Shown here: piece by piece, positions 1-7,942 of the stretch
How positions within the stretch are numbered: position 1 is the stretch's first letter
How the letters are laid out: every line of letters begins with the position of its first letter
Assembly: GCF_014779555.2 (NCBI RefSeq)
Contig: NZ_CP094357.1
Coordinates: forward strand, 4,216,001-4,280,000
From: Lysobacter capsici
Lineage (GTDB): Bacteria; Pseudomonadota; Gammaproteobacteria; Xanthomonadales; Xanthomonadaceae
Direction of reading: 5' to 3'
Length of the DNA: 64,000 bases
Program-made: the position numbers and the translations under genes
The notes under the pieces: generated by a model
Database searches by the model: none
Told to the model about the DNA's origin: nothing
The model's input: only the letters and a program-made list of their open reading frames with translations

Positions 1-41
1 CCGCCGCGCCGCGGTCGCTGTCGAGCGCCATGACCGCGCCC

Positions 42-593
42 TCAGTCACCGACCCGCACCGTGCCCTTGCCGTCCTTCTGTTCGAACACGAAGCTGAAAG
101 CCAGGCTCACCGCGACCGCTTCTTCCTTGCCGGTCACGCAGCCTTCTTCCTGCGGCCTGGCGCCTGGATAGACGCAGCGGAACGCCGGATCGAAACGCCA
201 CTGCCGCACCGCCGCCTGCGCGGCTTCGACGAACTGCGGGGCGGCGGCGGTCGAGGCCGGGCAGCCCTGCTCGATTCCCACTGGATGGCTGCCGCTGACC
301 CGGCCGTCCGCGCCGATCGCCACGTTCAGGCAGACCGTTTGCGGCGCCAATCGCTGCGCGAGCAATTCCCGCGGATAGGCCGGCGCGGCGTTGTCGCGTT
401 CGGCCAGCGGCATCTGGAAGGTTTCGTTGTCGGCCAGTTGCATGCGTTCGGGCGCGGTCAGCAGCTTGTCGATCGAACGCACGCCGACCGCGCCGGTGTG
501 CGGGTCGTCCTGCGTCGCGGCGTGCGGCGGCGCGCTGGCGCAGGCGCTCAACATCACCACGCAGCCGCTGAGCATCCATGAGTTGAATCGCAT
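42..593 (-). CDS. TonB C-terminal domain lipoprotein
   Basis: 183-aa envelope protein. A short signal ends in a lipobox-like stretch (VVMLSACAS), so it is probably a lipoprotein. Residues from about 70 to the end look like a TonB C-terminal (energy-transducer) domain: an AYPRELL segment, then a VCLNVAIGADGRVS strand and a WRFDPA strand. There is no N-terminal TonB transmembrane anchor and no Pro-rich stalk, so it is not a full TonB. The ATG at 593 is chosen because GGAGA sits six bases upstream; reading further upstream gives a basic, low-quality extension. What the domain binds is unknown. Confidence 0.75.
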   Translation of the reverse strand: MRFNSWMLSGCVVMLSACASAPPHAATQDDPHTGAVGVRSIDKLLTAPERMQLADNETFQMPLAERDNAAPAYPRELLAQRLAPQTVCLNVAIGADGRVSGSHPVGIEQGCPASTAAAPQFVEAAQAAVRQWRFDPAFRCVYPGARPQEEGCVTGKEEAVAVSLAFSFVFEQKDGKGTVRVGD

Positions 594-1118
594 CGTTGTC
601 TCCATGACTACGTGAATATCGTTGTGTCGCCGCGATGGGGTCGGCCGATGGCCGATGTCGCCGGCGTGTCCATGAACCCTCGCGTCTGGCGGCTTGCACG
701 GCCTCGAGGCGGCGCTTGATTTTGTCGGAGGCGACGCTTTGGATGTTGCCATGATCGGGCGGTTGCGGCATCTCGTGGGTCGGTGTCTGGGTCGGTGTTT
801 TGGCGAAGGGAGGCCCGATTCGATGCTCGTCGGGTCGTTTGTTCCGACGTAATGTCGTCGTCGCGGTCGCAGTGTCCGGTGCGTTGCCTGATTTGGGCCA
901 TGGGTCGCGATGGTGATGACCTTCGTCGATGTCGGGACGATGTGCGATTGGCGGATGTCCCTTTGGGCGCTACATCAATCGCTGGCCGTTAGATCGCTGG
1001 CTGCAGTTTGCGACTGCGCCATGAGCTCGTCGTTGTCGTGATGACGTGGTCGCGGCTCGCGCCGCTCCTACAGGGAGGCCATGTGGCTTTTGCTTGAGTT
1101 TGAAGCCCTATTCCACCA
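594..1118. other. intergenic region without a supported gene
   Basis: Short ORFs occur on both strands but none has a good ribosome site or a plausible protein. The only recognisable element is a single arm of the dispersed GTAGGAGCGGCGCGAGCC-type repeat at about 1047-1073. Confidence 0.6.
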
Positions 1119-1653
1119 CCAGCGCTGCGAGGCTTGTAACTCGCGTTAGCAAAAGCACACCCGTAGGGCGGCGTGCAGGATGCACGCCGTGCGCCACCGG
1201 GACATGGATGTCCCGTGTGGCGCATGCCCGCGTAAGCACCGCACTTGCGGGCCCTTGATTCAAAGAAAAGCGTTTTTCTTTGGTTACCTTTCTTTTGTCG
1301 CTTTTGACAAAAGAAAGTAACTCGGCCGCTTGCGGACGAAAGCTGTTGATCTTGCCTCTGGCTTCAAAAGCTCTAGAGCTTTGAAGCTTTGAAGCTTTGA
1401 AACCTTTAAAGCTGCAAGCAGGGTCAAAAGCTTCCGCCGCTAAAGCGGCGGGTCACTTTCTTTTGTCTAAAGCAACAAAAGAAAGGTAACCAAAGAAAAA
1501 TGCTTTTTTTGAATCAAGGGCCCGCGCGATCGGTGCTTACGCGGGCATGCGCCACACGGGACATCCTGTCCCGGTGGCGCACGGCGCACATCCATGTGCG
1601 CCGCCCTTCGGGTGTGCTTTTACTAACGCGAGTTACAGGCCTCGCAGCGCTGG
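1119..1653. repeat. large imperfect inverted repeat (about 210-bp arms)
   Basis: The left arm (about 1119-1330) and right arm (about 1445-1653) are close reverse complements, differing at scattered positions, around a loop of about 115 bp. Each arm contains a nested hairpin (GCGCCAC ... GTGGCGC around GGGACA ... TGTCCC) and the string GGTTACCTTTCTTTTGT. The loop holds short direct repeats of GCTTTGAA. Both arms give small arginine-rich ORFs that I treat as non-coding. It lies between two convergent-flank genes, so it could act as a bidirectional terminator or be a non-autonomous mobile palindrome. Confidence 0.85.
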
Positions 1654-1694
1654 ATGTGATGACTGAAATGTGGCTCGAGCAACAGCAACAACTC

Positions 1695-1733
<39 letters not shown>

Positions 1734-1746
1734 TCGTCAGAATGAT

Positions 1747-2904
1747 TCAAGGCACCGCCGACACCAACGTCGCCGTCGGCGGCGTATCCAGCCGGACACT
1801 CACCGTGCTCGACAAGCCCGGACGCAACCGCGCCAGCTCGGGCTGACCCGGATCGAACCGAATCCGCACCGGCACGCGCTGCACGATCTTGGTGAAATTG
1901 CCGGTACCCGGCTCGAACGGCAGCAACGAAAACTGCGACCCCGAGCCCGGCGCGAAACTGTCGATGCGCCCGTGCAAGGTCGTGCCGGGCAAGGCGTCGA
2001 CTTCGATGTTCGCGCGCTGGCCCGCCATCATCCGCGCGGTCTGGGTTTCCTTGAAATTGGCGACCACGTACAAGGCGCCCAGCGGCACGATGCTCATCAC
2101 CCGGGTGCCGGGTTGGACGTAATCGCCCTGCTCGATCTGGCGGTCGGCGACGACGCCGTCGATCGGCGCGCGGATCAAGGTGTGGCGCTGATCCTGCAAG
2201 GCCAGATTCAACGCCGCCTGCGCGCGCGCAACGTTCGCCTGCGCCTGCGCCAGGCCGGCTTGCAAGCTCGAGCGCTTGGCGCGGGTGACATCGGCCTGGT
2301 TGCGGCTGACCTCGAACTCGGCGCGGCTGCGCTGCGCGCCGACCTGGGCGGTGATCGCCGCGGCGCGGAACTGCTCCACGTCCTGACGCGCGACCGCGCC
2401 GGACGCGACCAGGTTGTCGTAACGCCGACGATTAGCCTGGGCGACCTCGCTCTGCGCGTCGGATGCGCGGATCGACACCTGCGCGGCGTGCACGGTGGAT
2501 TGCGCCAGCCGCTGCTCGGCATCCAGCGACACCAGCGCCGCCTGCGCGGCCTGCACCGCGGCGCGCGCATCCTGCAGATCGGCGCCGGCCGAGGCGACCT
2601 TGGCGTCGAACTCCTCGGCGTCGATGCGCAGCAGGGCGTCGCCGCGCTTGACCACCTGGTTGTGGTTGACCAGCACCTGCGCGACCAGGCCGCGCACCTT
2701 CGGCGCGACGATCGAACTGTCGGCCTGCAGATAGGCGTTGTCGGTGGAGACCGAACGCTTCGGCGAGAGAATGTAGGCCGCGCCGCCGATCGCCAACGCG
2801 ACCGCCACGGCGACCGCGATCACCGCCTTGCGCGAAGGCCGCCAGCGCGGCTTGGCCGCGCCATCGACGGCGCCACCGCCCGCGGCGTTCACCGCGGTGT
2901 TCAT
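1747..2904 (-). CDS. HlyD/EmrA-family membrane fusion protein of a multidrug efflux pump
   Basis: 385 aa, the usual length for EmrA-type periplasmic adaptors. One inner-membrane anchor (about residues 26-46), then a biotinyl-lipoyl half (NAYLQADSSIVAPKVRG), a long Ala/Gln-rich coiled coil (about 85-215), the second lipoyl half (IRAPIDGVVADR) and a beta-barrel domain (VVANFKETQ). It links an MFS pump to an outer-membrane channel; none is encoded here. Last gene of a minus-strand operon: its ATG overlaps the stop of the thioesterase gene by four bases. The partner pump is probably the divergent 14-TM MFS gene at 4039. Confidence 0.9.
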   Translation of the reverse strand: MNTAVNAAGGGAVDGAAKPRWRPSRKAVIAVAVAVALAIGGAAYILSPKRSVSTDNAYLQADSSIVAPKVRGLVAQVLVNHNQVVKRGDALLRIDAEEFDAKVASAGADLQDARAAVQAAQAALVSLDAEQRLAQSTVHAAQVSIRASDAQSEVAQANRRRYDNLVASGAVARQDVEQFRAAAITAQVGAQRSRAEFEVSRNQADVTRAKRSSLQAGLAQAQANVARAQAALNLALQDQRHTLIRAPIDGVVADRQIEQGDYVQPGTRVMSIVPLGALYVVANFKETQTARMMAGQRANIEVDALPGTTLHGRIDSFAPGSGSQFSLLPFEPGTGNFTKIVQRVPVRIRFDPGQPELARLRPGLSSTVSVRLDTPPTATLVSAVP

Positions 2905-3350
2905 CGCTCCATCACCAACAAGGTCGACGTCGCCGAGGCATGCAAGCGGCCACTGGCATCGATCAACCGCGCTTCGGCGAATGCCGCGCGGCGGCCGATG
3001 GATACCACATGGCCTTCGGCGCGCATCGGTCCGCTCTGGTCGGTGATCGCCTTGTGGTAGGCGACCTTGATCTCCAGGGTCGTGTACAGCTGCTGCGCGC
3101 TCAGGCGGGTATGCACCGCGCAGCCGCAGGCCGAATCGAGCAAGGTCGCGGCGTAACCGCCATGGATCATGCCGATCGGGTTGTAGGCGTGCTGGCCGGG
3201 CGTGCCGACGAACACCGCGGTGCCGTCGCCGACTTCGGCCAGGTTGAAATCCAATGCGATCGCGATGCCCGGACGGCGTCCGGCGGCGATCAAAGCGCGC
3301 AATTGTTCAATGCCACTCAAACCCGCGCCGGTTTCATCAACAAGACTCAT
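2901..3350 (-). CDS. PaaI-family hotdog thioesterase
   Basis: 149 aa, one hotdog domain. The signature NPIGMIHGGYAATLLDSACG (residues 57-76) matches the PaaI/YdiI-type acyl-CoA thioesterase helix, in which HGG and the following acidic residue line the active site. It probably hydrolyses an acyl- or aryl-CoA; the substrate cannot be told. It overlaps its neighbours by four bases at both ends (ATGA), so it is translationally coupled between the TetR regulator and the efflux adaptor. An acyl-CoA thioesterase inside an efflux operon is unusual and hints that the exported compound is acyl- or aryl-derived. Confidence 0.85.
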   Translation of the reverse strand: MSLVDETGAGLSGIEQLRALIAAGRRPGIAIALDFNLAEVGDGTAVFVGTPGQHAYNPIGMIHGGYAATLLDSACGCAVHTRLSAQQLYTTLEIKVAYHKAITDQSGPMRAEGHVVSIGRRAAFAEARLIDASGRLHASATSTLLVMER

Positions 3351-3973
3351 CGCTGCGCTCCCCTTTTGTTGTCGTCCAGACCCGCGTCATCCAAACCCAG
3401 CCGGCGTTTGAGCAAGCCGCGCGCGTCGGCGAGGATCGCGTCCGAACGCGCGCCATCGGGTTCGCTGCGCGCGATCGCCAGGGTGCCCAGCAATTCGGCC
3501 AGGACCGAACGCGACAAGGCCGCCGCATCGGCGTAACCCAATTGCGCCAACGGCGCGGCGATGCGCTCGCTCAAGGCGGTCACGCCGGCGCTGAAACGTT
3601 CGCGCGAGGCCGCGCCCAGGCGCGGCACGTCGGCGGCCAGCGCCGCGACCGGGCAGCCCTTACCCATCGCGTCGCGATGGCGCGTCGACAGATAGAAATC
3701 GATATAGGCCGTCAACGCCTGCGCCGGCGGTTTGTCGCCGTAAACGTGATGGTCGATGCGCGCGCGCGCGTCGATGAACATGTGATCGATCGCGGCGGTG
3801 ATCAGCTCGTCCTTCGAAGCGAAATGCGCGTAGAAGCCGCCGTGGGTCAGGCCGGCCTCGCTCATCACCGCGGCCACGCCGACCCGGTGCGGGCCCTGGC
3901 TGCGGATGGCGTTGGCCGCGACCGCGAGCACGCGCTCGCGGGTCTTGAGTTTGTGTTCGCTGTCGTAGCGCAT
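3347..3973 (-). CDS. TetR/AcrR-family transcriptional regulator
   Basis: 208 aa. The N-terminal HTH spans about residues 25-60 (GVAAVMSEAGLTHGGFYAHF, the typical TetR recognition helix). The rest is an all-helical ligand-binding domain, with the CPVAALAADVPR segment common in the NemR/YxaF-like branch. It is the first gene of the minus-strand operon, divergent from the MFS pump. The 26-bp palindrome at 3990-4015 between the two start codons is its likely operator, so it probably represses both directions and is released by a pump substrate. Confidence 0.9.
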   Translation of the reverse strand: MRYDSEHKLKTRERVLAVAANAIRSQGPHRVGVAAVMSEAGLTHGGFYAHFASKDELITAAIDHMFIDARARIDHHVYGDKPPAQALTAYIDFYLSTRHRDAMGKGCPVAALAADVPRLGAASRERFSAGVTALSERIAAPLAQLGYADAAALSRSVLAELLGTLAIARSEPDGARSDAILADARGLLKRRLGLDDAGLDDNKRGAQR

Positions 3974-3989
3974 GGCTTGACCGCCAGAC

Positions 3990-4015
3990 TTAGTATGACG
4001 ATCATCATACTAAGT
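3990..4015. promoter_or_regulatory. perfect palindromic operator between tetR and the MFS gene
   Basis: CTTAGTATGA, six bases, TCATACTAAG: two perfect 10-bp half-sites. It lies 17 bases upstream of the TetR ATG and 24 bases upstream of the pump ATG. The geometry fits a TetR-type dimer (or pair of dimers) controlling both divergent transcripts. Binding by this regulator is inferred from position. Confidence 0.8.
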
Positions 4016-4038
4016 CCATCGCGCTTGGCAAGGCCCCC

Positions 4039-5637
4039 ATGAGCACCTCCCTGCCCACGCCCGCCGCGGCCGACGCGATCGCCCCGGCCGACCTGCCGAA
4101 CGCGCGCAAATTCCTGATCTTCGCGGTCATGGCCTTCGGCCAGTTCATGGCCCTGCTCGATATCCAGATCGTCGCCGCCTCGCTCAACGAGGTGCAGGCC
4201 GGGCTGTCGGCCGGGCCGGACGAGATCAGCTGGGTGCAGACCGGTTATCTGATGGCCGAGCTGGTGATGATTCCGTTCTCGGCGTTCCTGGCCCAGGCCT
4301 TGTCGACCCGCGTGCTGTTCGCCTTGTCGGCGGGCTTGTTCACTGTGTCGAGCGCGCTGTGCGGGCTGGCCTGGGACATCGATTCGATGGTCGCGTTCCG
4401 GGTCGTGCAGGGCTTCGTCGGCGGCGCGATGATCCCGACCGTGTTCGCCACCGGCTTCGCCCTGTTCACCGGCAAACAGCGCGCGATGATCCCGGCGATT
4501 CTCGGCATGGTCGCGGTGCTGGCGCCGACGCTCGGGCCGACCGTCGGCGGCTGGCTGACCGAAGTCGCCGGCTGGCGCTGGATCTTCTACATCAACATCC
4601 TGCCCGGGATCGCGGTGACGGCGCTGTCGTACTCATTGATCCGCGTCGACCGGCCGAACCTGCCGATGCTCAAACGCATCGACTATTCGCACCTGGCGGC
4701 GATGGCGGTGTTTCTGGGCTGTTTGCAGTACGTGCTGGAAGAAGGCCCGCGCCACGACTGGTTCGAGGACGGAGGCATCGTCATGGCGGCGTGGTTTTCG
4801 CTGGTGGCGTTCGGGTTGTTCCTGGAGCGTTCGTTTCGCTCGAAGGGGCCGATCGTGCGGCTGTCGCCGTTTCGCAATCGCAATTTCGTGTTCGCGTGCG
4901 TGTTCAACCTCGTGATCGGTTTCGGCCTGTACTCATCGACCTATCTGATCCCGGTGTTCCTCGGCCGCGTGCGCGGCTACAACAGCCTGGACATCGGCAC
5001 CACCGTGTTCGTCACCGGCATCGCCCAGTTGTTCGGCACGGTGCTGGTCGCGCGCCTGTCGCAACGCGTCGACGCGCGCCACATGATCACCGTCGGCCTG
5101 CTGCTGTTCGCGACCAGCCTGTGGTTGACCTCGCAACTCACCGCGCAGTGGGGTTTCGCCGCCCTGCTCGCGCCGCAGGCGCTGCGCGGCTTCGCGATCA
5201 TGATGTGCATCGTGCCGAGCGTGAACATGGCCCTGTCGGGTTTCGCCATGACCGAACTGCGCTACGCCTCGGGCCTGTTCAATCTGATGCGCAATCTCGG
5301 CGGCGCGCTCGGCATCGCCATCGTCAACACCTGGCTGGGCGATCACAGCCGCATCCACGCGGCGCGGTTCGGCGAGAGCCTTGGCGAAGCCGGGCGGCAT
5401 GCGGGCGGCTTCATCGCCGCGTTGGCGGCGCGGGTCGGCGAATACACGCCCGATCCCGCGCAGGCCTTGCTGATCGCGCAGGGCGAAATGGCCAAGGTGA
5501 TCGCGCGTCAGTCGCTGACCCTGGCGTTCAACGACGTGTTCCGGTTGATGGCGTGGATCTTCCTGGCCGCGCTGATCATGGTGCCGCTGTGCCGCAGCAG
5601 CCTGGCGCCGGCGCCGCCGAATGCCGATGCGCATTGA
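4039..5637 (+). CDS. DHA2-family (EmrB/QacA) MFS multidrug efflux pump
   Basis: 532 aa with about 14 transmembrane helices, the DHA2 length. Motifs: MALLDIQIVAASLNEVQ in TM1 (the motif D1 region), WVQTGYLMAELVMIP in TM2, and GFVGGAMIPTVFATGFALF and LGPTVGGWLTEVAGWRWIFYIN (motif C and TM5-6). It is a proton-driven drug exporter of the inner membrane. The gene is divergent from the TetR-thioesterase-EmrA operon across the palindrome at 3990, so EmrA and EmrB homologues are split onto opposite strands rather than forming one operon. The start is the first ATG after the operator. Confidence 0.92.
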   Translation: MSTSLPTPAAADAIAPADLPNARKFLIFAVMAFGQFMALLDIQIVAASLNEVQAGLSAGPDEISWVQTGYLMAELVMIPFSAFLAQALSTRVLFALSAGLFTVSSALCGLAWDIDSMVAFRVVQGFVGGAMIPTVFATGFALFTGKQRAMIPAILGMVAVLAPTLGPTVGGWLTEVAGWRWIFYINILPGIAVTALSYSLIRVDRPNLPMLKRIDYSHLAAMAVFLGCLQYVLEEGPRHDWFEDGGIVMAAWFSLVAFGLFLERSFRSKGPIVRLSPFRNRNFVFACVFNLVIGFGLYSSTYLIPVFLGRVRGYNSLDIGTTVFVTGIAQLFGTVLVARLSQRVDARHMITVGLLLFATSLWLTSQLTAQWGFAALLAPQALRGFAIMMCIVPSVNMALSGFAMTELRYASGLFNLMRNLGGALGIAIVNTWLGDHSRIHAARFGESLGEAGRHAGGFIAALAARVGEYTPDPAQALLIAQGEMAKVIARQSLTLAFNDVFRLMAWIFLAALIMVPLCRSSLAPAPPNADAH

Positions 5638-5649
5638 GGCCGGGCGGGC

Positions 5650-6201
5650 TCAGCGTCCGGCGTCGGCTTTCGGGTCCGGTTCGATGGCGTTCGTGACCTT
5701 CGGCGCCGCTCCGGTGCTCAGGCGACGCAGCGGCACCAGGCCGTAGTACTGAAAGAAATAACCCGTGGTGTTCGGCACGCATTCGCCCTGAAAGTCGATA
5801 CAGGGCTCGGCGTCGCGCGGGACGTGCAGGATCACCAGATTGTCCCGGGTCACCAGGCCTTCGTCGTCGATCTTGCGGCCGTAACCGTAAATACCGCGGC
5901 GCAGATGTTCGCTGGCCGGATACAGCCGCACCGGCTCGCTCCAGGTGTCGCGGTCGGTGCGCATCGCCAGACGGTAGCCCTGCGCGTCGCGCGAGATCTC
6001 CAGGAACGCACCGGGCTCGTCGTCGTCGCGATCGCGCTGGTAGGTGCCGACGAAGCGGTCCTGCATCGGCGCGGCCGCGGCGGGACGCGTCGGTGCGGCG
6101 CAACCCGCTAGCCACACCGCCAAGGCCGCGGCGATGACGGGCAATGCGATGCGAGTCGATGCGCGTAGGTTCGAACGGTGTTCCTTCACCACGAGCGTCA
6201 T
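5650..6201 (-). CDS. putative lipoprotein of unknown function
   Basis: 183 aa. Signal peptide with lipobox LAGC (Cys34), then a Pro/Ala-rich linker. The mature part (about 45-165) contains FVGTYQRDRDDDEPGAFLEISR and GYRLAMRTDRDTW, the look of a small beta-barrel or lipocalin-like fold. I do not recognise a family. The gene follows the symporter by 13 bases on the same strand and may be co-transcribed with it. Confidence 0.6.
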   Translation of the reverse strand: MTLVVKEHRSNLRASTRIALPVIAAALAVWLAGCAAPTRPAAAAPMQDRFVGTYQRDRDDDEPGAFLEISRDAQGYRLAMRTDRDTWSEPVRLYPASEHLRRGIYGYGRKIDDEGLVTRDNLVILHVPRDAEPCIDFQGECVPNTTGYFFQYYGLVPLRRLSTGAAPKVTNAIEPDPKADAGR

Positions 6202-6214
6202 CGCCGCATCCGGC

Positions 6215-7540
6215 TCATGCGCGGGTTTCTTCCTCGATCCCGACGTTGGTCGGCGCCGCGTCGTAGACCGCCTTGTCGAGCAGACCGGTTTCCTTCGCCA
6301 CCAGCACCGGCACCAGCATCTGCCCGGTCACGTTGGTCATGGTCCGCATCATGTCGAGCACGCGATCGATCGCGTACAGATAACCGATCGTCTCCAGCGG
6401 CAGGCCGGCGGCGCTGAGCACCACGGTCGCCATGATCACCGCGGTGCCGGGCACGCCGGCGGTGCCGAAGCTGCCGAGCACGGAGGCGATCATCACGATG
6501 AAGTACTGGTCGGCGGTCAACGGCGTGCCGGTGTATTGCGAAATGAACACCGCGCACAGCGCCGGATAGATCGCGCCGCAGCCGTCCATCTTGATGCTCG
6601 CGCCCAAGGGCGAGGCGAACGCCGCGTAATCCTTGTTGACGCCGAGGTTATGGGTGATCGACCGCATCGCCACCGGCATCGCGGCGAAGCTCGAGGAACT
6701 CACGAACGCCACCTGCATGCCCGGCGCCGCGCCGCGGAAGAACTTGAGCGGGTTCAGCCCGTGCGCCAGCAACAGGCCGCTGTAGACCACGACGATGTGC
6801 AATGCGCAGGCGACGTACAGCGCCAGCACGAAACTGCCCAGCGGCAGCAGCTTCTCGAACCCGTACGCGCCGACCAGCGAAGCGATCAGGCCGAAGGTGC
6901 CGATCGGGGTGACTTCCAGCACGAAGCGGGTCACCTGGATCATCAGGTCGCTGGTCTCGCCGACCAGCTTGCGCACGCCGGCGACTTTCTCGCCGAGCTT
7001 GACCATGGCGAAGCCGAGCAATCCGGCGAAGAAGATCACCGGCAGGATCGAGCCCTTGCCGGCGGCGAGCACGGTTTCGCCGGCCGCGTTCTTGGTCGCG
7101 CCGATGCCGGTCAAGGCGTAGAACGGATTGCTCGGCACCACGTCGAGCAAGACCTTGACCACGCTGGGCACGTCGCGCGGCTTGTAGCCCGAATCCACCG
7201 CCAGCCCGGTCACGCCGGCGCCGGGCTGCATGATCGTGCCGACCGCCAGGCCGATGCCGACCGCGAGCACCGCGGTGATCGCGAACCAGGCGAAGGTGCG
7301 GCCGCCGAGCGCGGCGATCGATTTCTGCCCGTGCAGGGACGCGACCGCGTTGATTACCGCAAAAAACACCAGGGGCACCGCGATCATCTTGATCAGGGTG
7401 ACGTACAGATCGCCGAGCGGCCCGAACCAGGTGTCGGCTGCCGGACCGAAGGCCCAGCCGGCCAGCGCGCCGAGCACGAAGCCGGCGACCACGCGCTGCC
7501 AGAACGGGATGCGGAACCAGGCCGAGAACAAAGCGGTCAT
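6215..7540 (-). CDS. dicarboxylate/amino acid:cation symporter (DAACS family)
   Basis: 441 aa, the usual length of DctA/GltP-type elevator transporters. Typical family features: LIKMIAVPLVFFAVINAVASL in TM3 region, a serine-rich re-entrant loop (FVSSSSFAAMPV) and an HP2/TM8 region with GTAGVPGTAVIMATVVLSAAGLP. It would import C4-dicarboxylates or acidic amino acids with protons or sodium. No partner sensor kinase is nearby. The substrate cannot be separated between glutamate/aspartate and dicarboxylates from sequence alone. Confidence 0.9.
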   Translation of the reverse strand: MTALFSAWFRIPFWQRVVAGFVLGALAGWAFGPAADTWFGPLGDLYVTLIKMIAVPLVFFAVINAVASLHGQKSIAALGGRTFAWFAITAVLAVGIGLAVGTIMQPGAGVTGLAVDSGYKPRDVPSVVKVLLDVVPSNPFYALTGIGATKNAAGETVLAAGKGSILPVIFFAGLLGFAMVKLGEKVAGVRKLVGETSDLMIQVTRFVLEVTPIGTFGLIASLVGAYGFEKLLPLGSFVLALYVACALHIVVVYSGLLLAHGLNPLKFFRGAAPGMQVAFVSSSSFAAMPVAMRSITHNLGVNKDYAAFASPLGASIKMDGCGAIYPALCAVFISQYTGTPLTADQYFIVMIASVLGSFGTAGVPGTAVIMATVVLSAAGLPLETIGYLYAIDRVLDMMRTMTNVTGQMLVPVLVAKETGLLDKAVYDAAPTNVGIEEETRA

Positions 7541-7942
7541 CGCGGGCTATCCAATGAGTGCGTCGGTGAATGCGTCGATTGGTACGAACCGGACGCGGCC
7601 GATGGCGGACGCGTTGACGGATGGGTGGGACGACACGATAAACAGCTTCGCCGCGGCGCTGCCTGATCTGAGCGCATAAGCCGGCAACGAAACATTATTA
7701 CTGCGGACAGCTTCGGCAAACCAGCCGGGCTGCGTTGGGACAATAGTGGATCGGTGGGGCGATGCGAGGAACGAGTTCAGAGAAGTGAGAAATGAGCGGA
7801 TGCCGGCGGCCTTACTCGTTTCTCACTCCTGTGAACTCGTTCCTGCCCTTCAACCTGCCTCAAACGGCAAAAGCCCGCCCAACCGCGGTCACACGCCCGA
7901 TGCATAATCGCCGGCTTGTCATTCCCAACGCCCGGCCCGCCC
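7541..7942. other. divergent intergenic region between symporter and phoA-like gene
   Basis: About 400 bp. Apart from the inverted repeat at 7767-7844 I see no gene. It must carry the promoters of both divergent genes, but no convincing -35/-10 pair or Pho box stood out. Confidence 0.5.
7767..7844. repeat. inverted repeat, GAACGAGTTCAGAG family
   Basis: Arms 7767-7796 and 7815-7844 are near-perfect reverse complements of about 30 bp around an 18-bp loop. One further arm of the same family is at 16470-16499, so this is a dispersed chromosomal repeat. Confidence 0.85.

Noticed and set aside
1046-1258. Small Arg/Ser-rich ORFs on both strands in the large inverted repeat (also 1514-1750)
   Set aside because: They arise from the repeat arms, appear in mirror-image copies, and lack ribosome sites.
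3990-4015. Palindrome considered as a LexA box
   Set aside because: The TTAGTA and TACTAA halves are too far apart for the Xanthomonas-type LexA site, and a TetR gene is adjacent.
4359-5696. Long plus-strand ORF of 445 codons inside the MFS gene
   Set aside because: Other-frame shadow in high-GC DNA; the in-frame MFS protein has clear transmembrane and family motifs.
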